Assembly (NCBI GenBank): GCA_003132325.1
Contig: PKXK01000188.1
Coordinates: 8,356 to 44,209, forward strand
Origin: Acidobacteriaceae bacterium
Lineage (GTDB): Bacteria > Acidobacteriota > Terriglobia > Terriglobales > Acidobacteriaceae
Reading direction: 5' to 3'
Length of the DNA stretch: 35,854 bases
Under the pieces are notes generated by a model, which searched no databases, had not been told where the DNA came from, and was given only the letters and a program-made list of their open reading frames with translations. Made by a program: the position numbers and the translations under genes. Shown in pieces: positions 8,478 through 16,475 of the stretch. Each line of letters opens with the position of its first letter. The stretch's first letter is position 1.

Positions 8478-8620
8478 AACCAGCTAACGCAGAGACGCGC
8501 CGGTATTGTATACTCCGTTAACCGAGCGGCAGGTTCCGCCAGTTACACTTGGGCGGGTGCGGCAAGACTGGCGCGCTTTCTGTCGACATCCCCCTCGTTC
8601 TTTTTTGCGGAGACAGAGCC

Positions 8621-11600
8621 ATGGAAGGACGCGATGTGCGCCGTCCTGATGACCAGCCAACCAAGGCGGAAGGTACTGCTGCGGTAAAATCCCCCTCGGA
8701 CTTTGGCTCATCTCCAGCCCCAGACACTTTCCCTTCGGGATCGTCCCCGACTCTTCTTGAACTCGCTTCGGATGCTCCTACTATTGCGGAAGGAACTCCC
8801 GCGGGCAGTGCGAAAACGAGTCACCCTCCCGACTTGAACAACCCAACCCTCTTGCGGCCCGGCACCATACTGGGGCGCCGATACGAAATCCTGCAGCTTC
8901 TTGGTGAGGGAGGCATGGGGGCGGTTTACCGCGCGCGGGATCGCGAAGTGAATCGCATGGTCGCGCTTAAAGTGATCCGTCCGGAACTGGCTGGAAATTC
9001 CTCCATTCTTGAGCGCTTCAAGCAGGAGCTTGTGCTGTCCCATCAGGTCACGCACAAGAACGTGGTCCGCATTTACGACCTGGGCGATGCCGATGGAATC
9101 AAGTTCATCACCATGGAGTACATCGAGGGCCAGGACCTGCGCAGCCTGATCGTCCAGCAAAAGATATTTTCTCCAGAGGAAGCGGTGGAAATCATGCGGC
9201 AGGTCTGCCGCGCCCTGGAAGCAGCCCATGCCGTAGGCGTCATTCATCGGGATCTTAAGCCGCAAAACATCATGCGCGACAAACAGGGGCGGGTCGTAGT
9301 CATGGACTTCGGCCTGGCGCGCTTGCTGGACAGCCACGACGGCATGACTCAGACCGGCGCCATCGTGGGCACCATGGAGTACATGTCGCCGGAACAGGGA
9401 CTGGGCATGCCCCTGGACGAACGTTCCGACCTGTTCGCGGTTGGACTGATTTTTTACGAGTTGCTGACCGGCAAGATGCCCTACCAAGCGGACAGCGCGT
9501 TGGCAAGTTTGCTCAAGCGCACCCATGAACGCGCTGCCCCAGTTTCCAAGCACAGCCCCAGCATTCCACATGCGCTCAGCGATATTGTCGGCAAGTGCCT
9601 GGAACCGAAACTTCCGGACCGCTATCAGCACGTGGGCGAGATCCTGACCGACCTCGAAGCCTGGCAGGGCGGACGCGCCGCAGCCACATTGAACTTCCCC
9701 AGCAGCAGCCGGCCCTGGGGACAAACCATTCCCTGGCACTGGATCGGCGGAGTCGCAGCGGTGCTCGTGCTGGCGATTGTCGGCTTCCTGTTCCGAGACA
9801 AGCTGTTCCGTCCCACCACCGCCCGAGCCCCATCCGGCCCGGTGGTTTCGCTGGCCATTCTGCCTTTTCGCAACGCTTCCGGCGATCCCAGTCTGGATTG
9901 GCTGGGCTCCAGTCTGGAGCAAATGCTGACCACGGACGTGGGGCAGTCCTCGAGATTGCGCACTGTTTCACCCAATCGGCTCAATCAAGTGCTCGCCGAC
10001 TTGCACCTAGGCGCGGGTTCTACACTCGATCCATCCAACGTGCGTCGTGTGGCGGAGTTCAGCAATGCTGATACGGTGGTTTGGGGTCAGTACGCTAAGT
10101 TTGGCGACCAAATCCGTATTGACGCTACATTGCAGGACTTGAAGCATGAACGTAGCGCCACCCTAAAAGCGGAAGCTTCAAACCAGAACGACCTGCTTGC
10201 CACCATTGACCGGTTGGCCCAGAGCATTCGCGAACACCTCGCGCTTTCGCCACAGCTGATTAAGGAATTGCAGGGACAATCGTTCAAGCCGACCTCGACG
10301 TCGCTGGACGCGCTTCGCTTCTACAACGAGGGGCTCGAACTCGTGCGGCAGGGGAACAATCTGGCAGCTTTGAAACGGCTACAGGAATCGGTGAAGGCGG
10401 ATCCCGAGTTCGCACTTGCATATTCCAGGCTGGCCCAGACTTATGCGAACTTGGGCTACGACAATGAGGCAGACCAGGCCTCGCGCCGGTCCATGGACTT
10501 GAGTCAGGGTTTGCCGGCACGGGAAAAGTACCTGATCTCAGCTAACCACGCCCGCATTACGAATGACAACGCGAAGGCGATCGAGGCGTACGAAACACTG
10601 GTCAAGGTCTCCCCGAATGACCCCGACCTTCTGTCTGACCTGGCCGGCCTGTACTCGGCAACCAGTGCGTTTGATAAAGGCCGTGAATTATACAAGCAGC
10701 TCCTAGAGCATGATCCCAAGAACGTGGAAATACTGCTGGCCATGGGACGGCTGGAAATTCGCAGTGGTAATTCGCAGGCCAGCCTCGAATACCTGAATCG
10801 CGCTCTCACCTTAGCCATACAGCTCGAGAACCAGGAGGAACGAGCGGCCATTCTCAACGCCATGGGCGTGGCTTACAAGATACTTAATAAGTTGGATGAT
10901 GCAGCCCGCTATCTGCAGGACTCGCTTGTGATCAAGCGGCGTTTGGGTCAGAAGAAAGGCATGGCCATCAGCTTGAATGAACTGGCTCAGGTTCAGGCCA
11001 CCCTGGGCAAGCCGGAAGCCGCCTTGGCCAGCTATCAGGAAGCCTTGGAATTGCGGCGCGATATTGGGGACAAGAAGGGCGTTGGCGACACGTTGATCGA
11101 CCTCGGCGGTTACTACCAGGATGGCGGACGCTACAACGAGGCGCTGAAGTTATACAAGGAGTCCCTGCAGATCCAGCGCGATGTCGGGAACGAGGATTAC
11201 CAGGCGCTATGCCTGAACAACATCGGACTCGCCTACCTGTCCCAGGGCGATTACGACAATGGGCGTACATATTTTGAGCAGGCGCTGCAGCTCCGGCAGA
11301 AGTTCAAGGTGCCAGGCGACACGGCCGACACACTCCATAACCTGGCTGAGACCTCTGCCAAGACTGGGCAATTCGACAAGGCTCTGGACCAGTACCTGGA
11401 GGCACTCCAGCTCTATCGCAGTGCCGACGACAAGTCCGGCGCCGCCAAAGAGTCTTACAGCATGGGGACCATATTCGAATACCAGGCTCGTTACGGTGCA
11501 GCGGTCTCCTCGAAGCAAGATGCTTTGAAGACTTTCCGGGAGCTCCAGGACCGGAGCTTCTGGATGGCCGAGATCCTGGGCGGCTACGGTCATGCATTGG

Positions 11601-12244
11601 CACAAGCCGGGCGGGGGGACGAGGCGCAGGAGTATTTGGATGAGGCACTCAGCTTAGCTCGAGGGTTAAAGAACCAGGGGCTTATTGCCCAGACGCTCGA
11701 TTTCCAAGGGGATTCATTCTTTTATCGCGGTGACCTGCGGGGTGCCCGACGGCTGTATCAGCAAGCGGTGCAAGCAGCGTCGCGTAGCAACGACCGCCAC
11801 GCCGTGCTCCTATCCAATCTTAATCTCTTCAAGGTTGCGGCGAAGGAAGGTGCGCCGAAAAACGCGATTGCGGGACTGAAGTCACTGGCGCAGGAAGCCG
11901 ATGCGGCCGGACTGAAGTATCTCTCCATAGAGGCCTCACTTTACCTGGCGCAAACGGAGTTGGCCTTGAAGGATTACTCCCGAACTCGACAGGATCTTGA
12001 GCGCATCCTGGTGAGAAGTGACAAACTGGGACTGCGACTGTTGACCGCACAAATCCAGTATCTGCTGGGAACGGCGCTTCGTCTCTCCGGCAGCCAAAAA
12101 GAAGCGGGGCCACATTACAAGGAGTCGGTTCGCTTGCTGGATGAAATCCGCAAAGAAGCCGGAGCTGAAAAGGTACTACAGCGCTCCGATCTGAATTCCG
12201 TCTATAACGAAGCGAGCCGCTGGTCAACTCCCTCCCAACCATGA
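8621..12244 (+). CDS. Ser/Thr protein kinase with TolB-like and TPR domains
   Basis: 1207 residues. A low-complexity Pro/Ser-rich N-terminus (1-80) precedes the kinase domain (about 85-350): GEGGMG at 95-100, Lys117, HRDLKPQN at 209-216, DFG at 229-231, and GTMEYMSPEQ at about 250-259, all consistent with an active kinase. A membrane segment lies at about 374-391, then a TolB-like region beginning SLAILPFRNASGD (about 410-555), then many TPR repeats (about 560-1190), presumably extracytoplasmic. ATG 8621 is preferred over GTG 8549 because GGAG lies at 8609-8612 and the extra 24 residues look non-coding. Its layout mirrors the kinase at 825-4409, but no sigma factor is attached; its partner is unknown. 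It ends next to a strong hairpin. Confidence 0.93.
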   Translation: MEGRDVRRPDDQPTKAEGTAAVKSPSDFGSSPAPDTFPSGSSPTLLELASDAPTIAEGTPAGSAKTSHPPDLNNPTLLRPGTILGRRYEILQLLGEGGMGAVYRARDREVNRMVALKVIRPELAGNSSILERFKQELVLSHQVTHKNVVRIYDLGDADGIKFITMEYIEGQDLRSLIVQQKIFSPEEAVEIMRQVCRALEAAHAVGVIHRDLKPQNIMRDKQGRVVVMDFGLARLLDSHDGMTQTGAIVGTMEYMSPEQGLGMPLDERSDLFAVGLIFYELLTGKMPYQADSALASLLKRTHERAAPVSKHSPSIPHALSDIVGKCLEPKLPDRYQHVGEILTDLEAWQGGRAAATLNFPSSSRPWGQTIPWHWIGGVAAVLVLAIVGFLFRDKLFRPTTARAPSGPVVSLAILPFRNASGDPSLDWLGSSLEQMLTTDVGQSSRLRTVSPNRLNQVLADLHLGAGSTLDPSNVRRVAEFSNADTVVWGQYAKFGDQIRIDATLQDLKHERSATLKAEASNQNDLLATIDRLAQSIREHLALSPQLIKELQGQSFKPTSTSLDALRFYNEGLELVRQGNNLAALKRLQESVKADPEFALAYSRLAQTYANLGYDNEADQASRRSMDLSQGLPAREKYLISANHARITNDNAKAIEAYETLVKVSPNDPDLLSDLAGLYSATSAFDKGRELYKQLLEHDPKNVEILLAMGRLEIRSGNSQASLEYLNRALTLAIQLENQEERAAILNAMGVAYKILNKLDDAARYLQDSLVIKRRLGQKKGMAISLNELAQVQATLGKPEAALASYQEALELRRDIGDKKGVGDTLIDLGGYYQDGGRYNEALKLYKESLQIQRDVGNEDYQALCLNNIGLAYLSQGDYDNGRTYFEQALQLRQKFKVPGDTADTLHNLAETSAKTGQFDKALDQYLEALQLYRSADDKSGAAKESYSMGTIFEYQARYGAAVSSKQDALKTFRELQDRSFWMAEILGGYGHALAQAGRGDEAQEYLDEALSLARGLKNQGLIAQTLDFQGDSFFYRGDLRGARRLYQQAVQAASRSNDRHAVLLSNLNLFKVAAKEGAPKNAIAGLKSLAQEADAAGLKYLSIEASLYLAQTELALKDYSRTRQDLERILVRSDKLGLRLLTAQIQYLLGTALRLSGSQKEAGPHYKESVRLLDEIRKEAGAEKVLQRSDLNSVYNEASRWSTPSQP

Positions 12245-12246
12245 AA

Positions 12247-12270
12247 AAGCCGGGCCAACCGGCCCGGCTT
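12247..12270 (-). terminator. Intrinsic terminator between convergent genes
   Basis: A perfect 10-bp stem (AAGCCGGGCC / GGCCCGGCTT) with a 4-base loop. Read on the minus strand it is followed by a run of T (complement of the A run at 12244-12248), so it best terminates the propeller gene that ends at 12302. On the plus strand it lies 2 bases after the kinase stop and may act in both directions, though its plus-side T run is short. Confidence 0.85.
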
Positions 12271-12301
12271 GGTATCCTGCATGATTTGGGTGTGCTGGTT
12301 G

Positions 12302-14047
12302 TCAGTTCTCGGGCACGATATGGATCTGCTCCGAGAACGCGGGTATTTGGTTCAATTGATCGAATACGCTCACCACGTACGTTCCGGGTTGCAGAGTCCT
12401 CGTAGGTAAGACGTAGTACCAAATCCCGAGCCCGAGGAAATCCTGGAATGACGTGGACGGCAGCGTTATTGGGGTAACAGCCCCCGATTTCCCAATTAGC
12501 CCCAAGGAGATAACCGGCCTCAGGTTGGTCAGGTAGGGGCCTCTGCTGCACTTCTTGCCGTTTGCTACTGCCGTGAAGGCGAACGTGAGCGGGTATTCCG
12601 CTTCCCAGGTGACGTTATTGGGCGGGAAGAGGAACCCACAAGAACTGCCGGTCGTCTTGGGTGCCTCATTATCCAGGTAGGTGGAGGGCGTGTTGGTTGT
12701 CCCTTTGGTGCCGGGATCCGAGTAGACCGCCGTCGTGATGTCCGTGGATCCGTTCTTGATCATTCGCGGGTTAATGGGCGTGGGGGGCTTGAATTTCCAG
12801 TGATGGTAGAAATCAATCGAGGAGAAGCTCGTAGTGTCCACGCTGATCTGATGTACCACGCACTTGGTACCATCGGCGGACGCGAGCTCGCACGATCCGT
12901 AGCCGGGAATATCAGAGTTCCCCGCGGATTGGGGTACCTCGGTAAAAGCGATGGTTACATGAGCGGTAGTGGTGAGCCCGTTTAGAGTTGTCTGCCATGA
13001 GTTGCTATTATTGTCATTGTAGACCGTCCCAGTGTTGTTCGGGGGCGGGTATAGCGTAATCGTCTGAACGACAGGCTGCGGCTGCGCGGCGGTAGCTAAA
13101 CCATTGACGCAGATGCCGCCCAGGGTCGCTGTGTCGGTCAGATTCGGAATCGCTCCTGTGGCGATAGGGCCGACCTCGATCAGCCCCGAGGAGATATTGA
13201 TCCTGGAGAATTCTCCAGTTCCAAGGTCGCCGACCCAGAACGATGTCCCGTTGGTGTCGAGGCTTAATGCGAACAACGAAGATTGACCGGGGATCGTATA
13301 GGTCTGAGCCACAAAGGCGCCATCTGACAAGGAGATCCGCTTGACGTCGGCCGTATCGGCCACGAGAAAGTCGCCGGCGAAGGTGCCAAAGCTCGGAGGC
13401 AGAATCCGAACCGTGTAAAACGGTCCACCCCCATCCTCCGTAAAGAAATCCGGATTCTGTGTGTTGGTCGACAAGTTGAAACTTTTTATGCTCTGGCCTT
13501 CAGACGTGTAATAGAGGGTGTTGCCGTCGGCGGAGAGCTCAACCCAGTCTGAGCCTCGATCTTGAGTGACTACAGTGAACGACTGTATAAACGCACCCGT
13601 CGGGGCGAACTTGTCCACTACGTGAGTTCCGTCAGCATGTCCGACGAAAAAGTTTCCCTGCCCGTCGAACACGATAGATTCGCTGCTGAGCGCCCCTGAA
13701 CTGGGAGCAATCGTCTGCGAAACCGTATGCGGGTCGGGAATGTTGAACTTGTAGACGTTTGCGTTAGTGAAGTTCGTGGTGTAAAGATGGCCAGTTGAAT
13801 CGAACGCGCAGCCAGTGGTATATCCGTTGCCGCCGCTGCCGTTTTTCCCCGATGATCCTGAGCCATCGGTCAGGGTCTCTATCAGGGTGTAACCTTCGCC
13901 CCCCTGACGCCAAACCTGGTACTGACCGTTGCCGATAGCTACGAAAACGTCTCCCCGTTGCCACTCGCTTGCACGAGCGGTAATGCTCAATACCAAGACA
14001 AACAGGGCGAATGACCCGGCGCGGATCACTGCTCTAAGGCTATTCAT
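12302..14047 (-). CDS. Secreted NHL/SMP-30-like beta-propeller protein
   Basis: 581 residues with a signal peptide (about 1-27, hydrophobic core SFALFVLVLSITA, likely cleavage after ARA). Residues about 30-330 show propeller-like blades: GCAFDSTGHLYTTNFTNANVYKF, SIVFDGQGNFFVGHADG, VELSADGNTLYYTSEG, and LDTNGTSFWVGDLG. The C-terminal 250 residues are a different Thr/Pro-rich region with several cysteines. A propeller of this type could bind a ligand or carbohydrate; no enzyme residues can be assigned. ATG 14047 is chosen because the strong GGAGGAGG (14057-14064) precedes it and a signal peptide begins there; the 148-codon upstream extension of the frame is not credible. It overlaps the small leader ORF by ATGA. 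Confidence 0.78.
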   Translation of the reverse strand: MNSLRAVIRAGSFALFVLVLSITARASEWQRGDVFVAIGNGQYQVWRQGGEGYTLIETLTDGSGSSGKNGSGGNGYTTGCAFDSTGHLYTTNFTNANVYKFNIPDPHTVSQTIAPSSGALSSESIVFDGQGNFFVGHADGTHVVDKFAPTGAFIQSFTVVTQDRGSDWVELSADGNTLYYTSEGQSIKSFNLSTNTQNPDFFTEDGGGPFYTVRILPPSFGTFAGDFLVADTADVKRISLSDGAFVAQTYTIPGQSSLFALSLDTNGTSFWVGDLGTGEFSRINISSGLIEVGPIATGAIPNLTDTATLGGICVNGLATAAQPQPVVQTITLYPPPNNTGTVYNDNNSNSWQTTLNGLTTTAHVTIAFTEVPQSAGNSDIPGYGSCELASADGTKCVVHQISVDTTSFSSIDFYHHWKFKPPTPINPRMIKNGSTDITTAVYSDPGTKGTTNTPSTYLDNEAPKTTGSSCGFLFPPNNVTWEAEYPLTFAFTAVANGKKCSRGPYLTNLRPVISLGLIGKSGAVTPITLPSTSFQDFLGLGIWYYVLPTRTLQPGTYVVSVFDQLNQIPAFSEQIHIVPEN

Positions 14048-14166
14048 CGTTTTATTCCTCCTCCGGAAGCTCTGGTCGTAAATAGACAAGGTAACGTCGA
14101 GGGATGAGGCGTTTTCATGGGAACCTCTCTCTTTTCTCTCGTCAGGGTGCGGAAATTTGCAGTCAT
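14044..14166 (-). CDS. 40-residue leader ORF coupled to the propeller gene
   Basis: Begins MTANFRTLTREKREVP and ends GGGIKR. It starts at ATG 14166 behind a strong AGGAGGG (14175-14181), and its TGA overlaps the propeller start codon (ATGA). The ribosome binding site of the propeller gene lies inside this ORF, so its translation could control the downstream gene. A second internal start at 14118 with AGAGAGG upstream would give 24 residues. The peptide has no recognised domain and could be only a leader. Confidence 0.5.
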   Translation of the reverse strand: MTANFRTLTREKREVPMKTPHPSTLPCLFTTRASGGGIKR

Positions 14167-14171
14167 GGCGT

Positions 14172-14188
14172 ATTCCCTCCTGGGGAAT
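14172..14188 (-). promoter_or_regulatory. Small hairpin enclosing the leader ORF ribosome binding site
   Basis: ATTCCC, a 5-base loop and GGGAAT form a 6-bp stem. On the minus-strand transcript the AGGAGGG that starts the leader ORF falls partly in the loop and partly in the 3' side of the stem. Folding could limit ribosome access. The stem is short, so the effect is uncertain. Confidence 0.35.
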
Positions 14189-14505
14189 TTTCCACCTGGG
14201 CTCGAAACAAAAACCTGGGATCGGGAAGGGGGAACCCGAGGTTGACAAAAGTCTTGGCGCGAGCCGAAAACCACGCTCGCATCTGCATCCCAACGCCTCG
14301 TCGTCGAAGACCCCTACAACCCCAGTTGACGCATCTTGCCCTCGAACGGCCCGCTTGTCAATGGAATTCAGCTCTGGGCCGATGCAAATCTTGAGCGGTG
14401 AAAGTTTGTTGCACTCAATGCAATTTGCTTGCACAGAGCCAGGTTTGAGACTCGTTTCGGCCGAATGGATCGGCCAGATTCCAGTGGTCAAGGGCCAAGC
14501 GGGAA
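14189..14505. other. Intergenic region upstream of the propeller leader ORF
   Basis: This stretch should hold the promoter of the minus-strand leader/propeller unit and the upstream region of the plus-strand HTH gene. No convincing promoter boxes, repeats or further genes were found; frames crossing it have no recognisable protein pattern. Confidence 0.4.
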
Positions 14506-14826
14506 ATGGAAACGCGGATGCGCGGCAAGGTCGTCCATCTCGTCGCGGGCAGACGACTCTCGCCCCGGTCTCTTCCGTTTGTGGATGCTGACGGAGCCGC
14601 AGAATTCCTTGGCATCACGCACCGCCGGGTCCTGGAGATCGCGCGTGATGGAGAAATTCCTGGCCATCCAATGGGTCGCGGCAAGCGCCGGACGTGGCGA
14701 TTCCGCCTGTCCGAGCTTGCGGAGGCGCTAGTCGCTAAACACCCAGAGCATGCCAACCGCGAGCGCAGTATCATGTATGCGGGCGGTTCCAAGCGGTGCC
14801 AAAACGGTTCGAACGCGGTAAACTGA
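14506..14826 (+). CDS. Excisionase-like helix-turn-helix protein
   Basis: 106 residues. The centre reads FVDADGAAEFLGITHRRVLE, then ARDGEIPGHPMGRGKRRTWR and FRLSELAEAL. This is the pattern of an excisionase/MerR-type winged helix (HTH_17-like): helix, turn, recognition helix, then a wing with GxGKRRTWRF. The start could be ATG 14506 or ATG 14518; GGGA just upstream of 14506 is a weak, close ribosome binding site. It lies 82 bases upstream of tRNA-Val on the same strand, a common neighbourhood for integrated elements, but no integrase is present in the window, so it may be a leftover of one. Confidence 0.65.
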   Translation: METRMRGKVVHLVAGRRLSPRSLPFVDADGAAEFLGITHRRVLEIARDGEIPGHPMGRGKRRTWRFRLSELAEALVAKHPEHANRERSIMYAGGSKRCQNGSNAVN

Positions 14827-14908
14827 GTTTTACAGGTGACGTTTTACAGGTGATTTCCGTCTTCGGCCGTTAGCAGAAGTTTGCTAAGCTATTGAAACGG
14901 CTCACTGT

Positions 14909-14985
14909 AGGCGCGTAGCTCAGTTGGTTAGAGCGCTACCTTGACACGGTAGAGGTCTGGGGTTCGAGTCCCCACGTGCCTACCA
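14909..14985 (+). tRNA. tRNA-Val (anticodon GAC)
   Basis: Full cloverleaf: acceptor AGGCGCG/CGTGCCT (one G-T pair), T8 A9, D stem GCTC/GAGC, anticodon stem CTACC/GGTAG with loop TTGACAC (anticodon GAC at 14943-14945), T stem TGGGG/CCCCA with loop TTCGAGT, discriminator A and an encoded CCA at 14983-14985. Confidence 0.97.
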
Positions 14986-15056
14986 TTTCACTTATTGAAT
15001 CTGCTGCCGAGGACATCGCCGCTCGGCTTTGATGTCTCAATTAAAGAGCAGACAAT

Positions 15057-16475
15057 TTAGAGACCGCTGGTTTGATACCGCAGAATCGCCGCAGCCATCC
15101 GGTACTCATAACCCGCTTGCGACTCCGTGATTTCCGCTTGCGTCTGCTGCAGTTGGGCCTGGCTGAGTTCCACAATCGAGCTCAGGCCGAGTTTGTAGCG
15201 CGTCTGCGCCAAGTCCAAGGCAAGGTTTGCCTGCTTGAGAAGTTGATTGGTCACGTCGAGGCGATCATAGGCGGTGTTGGCATTCAGCCAACTGGTGCGG
15301 ACGTCTCTGGCAATCGTGTTGCGCAAGTCAATTGATCGCTGCCGCACGGCTTGCGCTCGCAAGTCGGCTTCCTTCTCGCGCGCGGAAAATAGAAACCCGT
15401 TGAAGACAGGGATTTCCATGTTGACCCCGGCGGCGCCGTACCACGGCGAAAGGTGATAGTCCCGCACAGGCGTCCCGCCGACCGCGCCCAATGCGGCGAT
15501 GGTAGGGAAAAAGGAATCTCTCGCGGCGGTTTTCAATTTCTCTGCCGATTGATATTGGAAATTGATCGCCTGCAGCTCCGGCCGGTAGACGAAAGCTTGC
15601 TGAATCAGGTCGTCAAGATTGGTGGGCGGAGCGCTGGTCGCGGCCGGTTCGTCGACGACGTCGAACTGCCACGGAGTGACGTAGCCCAAGAGTGCGGCGA
15701 GAGCAGCCTGGGCGCCCTTCTCGTTGTTTTGCGCGTCGAGCAGAAGCAACTTCGCCTGTGCAAGATTGACCTGGGCAAAACTGAGATCGAGTTCGGATTT
15801 TAACAAGCTCTTCGTTAGGGCCTGCACCTGGTCAACCACCACTTGGCGGTTGGCGACGGTCTCGTCCGCTACCCTCAACACGGCTTGCGCCTGGAGCACT
15901 CCATAGAACGCTTGATCGACGGCCAGCAGTATCTGCTCGCGCGTGGCTAGAGCGTTCTGGTCTTCGGCTTTGGCAGAGAAGTTTGCACTGGCAACCAGGT
16001 TTTTCGTGTGCCCAAAATCCGTAATCAACTGACTGACTGCGGCCCCTCCGGCCGCTCGCTCGAAGATGATCGGGTTGTTTAAGCCTCCGGCCGCAATCCG
16101 GCTGTTGGCTTCGGAGTCGACCGCCGTCAAGTTTGCCGTCGCCGTAGGCCAGTAGCCGGAGCGTGTCTCGCGAGTCACTTGCTGGGCGGCAAGAGCCTGC
16201 AGGCGCGCAGCGGTAATTTGCGGGTTGGTTTTGATCACCAGCGTCTCGGCTTCTTTGAGCGTCAGGCGAACCCGTGTCGCCGCCTGTCCGGCCGGTCCAT
16301 TGGAATGCGAAGCCGGTGGAATCGGCGAAGGCTGGGCTGCGGTCTGCGTTTCCGAATGCACTGCGCTGGAGGCTTCCGGAGCATCGGGAAGCGATTGAAC
16401 GGCCACCGCGGATTGGCCCATACAGAGAGTTGTCAACGCAACAAAACAGGAGAGCAGGGCGAGTTTTGGAATCAT
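15057..16475 (-). CDS. TolC-family outer membrane efflux channel
   Basis: 472 residues with a signal peptide (about 1-25, LALLSCFVALTTLCMGQSA). Two OEP repeats follow: the first with LTLKEAETLVIKTNPQITAA and long coiled helices, the second with LDDLIQQAFVYRPELQAINF and the closing motif RYKLGLSSIVELSQAQLQQTQAEITESQAGYEYRMA. This is the typical length and ending of outer-membrane factor proteins. ATG 16475 overlaps the RND pump stop (ATGA), and a purine-rich GAGGTGGCGG lies upstream. It is the last gene of the efflux operon and should form the outer-membrane exit duct for the pump. Confidence 0.93.
   Translation of the reverse strand: MIPKLALLSCFVALTTLCMGQSAVAVQSLPDAPEASSAVHSETQTAAQPSPIPPASHSNGPAGQAATRVRLTLKEAETLVIKTNPQITAARLQALAAQQVTRETRSGYWPTATANLTAVDSEANSRIAAGGLNNPIIFERAAGGAAVSQLITDFGHTKNLVASANFSAKAEDQNALATREQILLAVDQAFYGVLQAQAVLRVADETVANRQVVVDQVQALTKSLLKSELDLSFAQVNLAQAKLLLLDAQNNEKGAQAALAALLGYVTPWQFDVVDEPAATSAPPTNLDDLIQQAFVYRPELQAINFQYQSAEKLKTAARDSFFPTIAALGAVGGTPVRDYHLSPWYGAAGVNMEIPVFNGFLFSAREKEADLRAQAVRQRSIDLRNTIARDVRTSWLNANTAYDRLDVTNQLLKQANLALDLAQTRYKLGLSSIVELSQAQLQQTQAEITESQAGYEYRMAAAILRYQTSGL

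Noticed and set aside
8708-9922. 404-codon open frame on the minus strand opposite the second kinase
   Set aside because: It mirrors the kinase domain codons of the opposite strand and shows no domain of its own.
14044-14491. Upstream extension of the propeller protein to 14491
   Set aside because: The extra 148 codons lack a signal peptide and cross a separate, better-supported leader ORF; the strong ribosome binding site and signal peptide fix the start at 14047.
15012-15036. Terminator hairpin after the outer-membrane channel gene
   Set aside because: GACATC/GATGTC with an inner GCCG/CGGC pairing can fold, but there is no T run on the minus strand, so it was not called a terminator.
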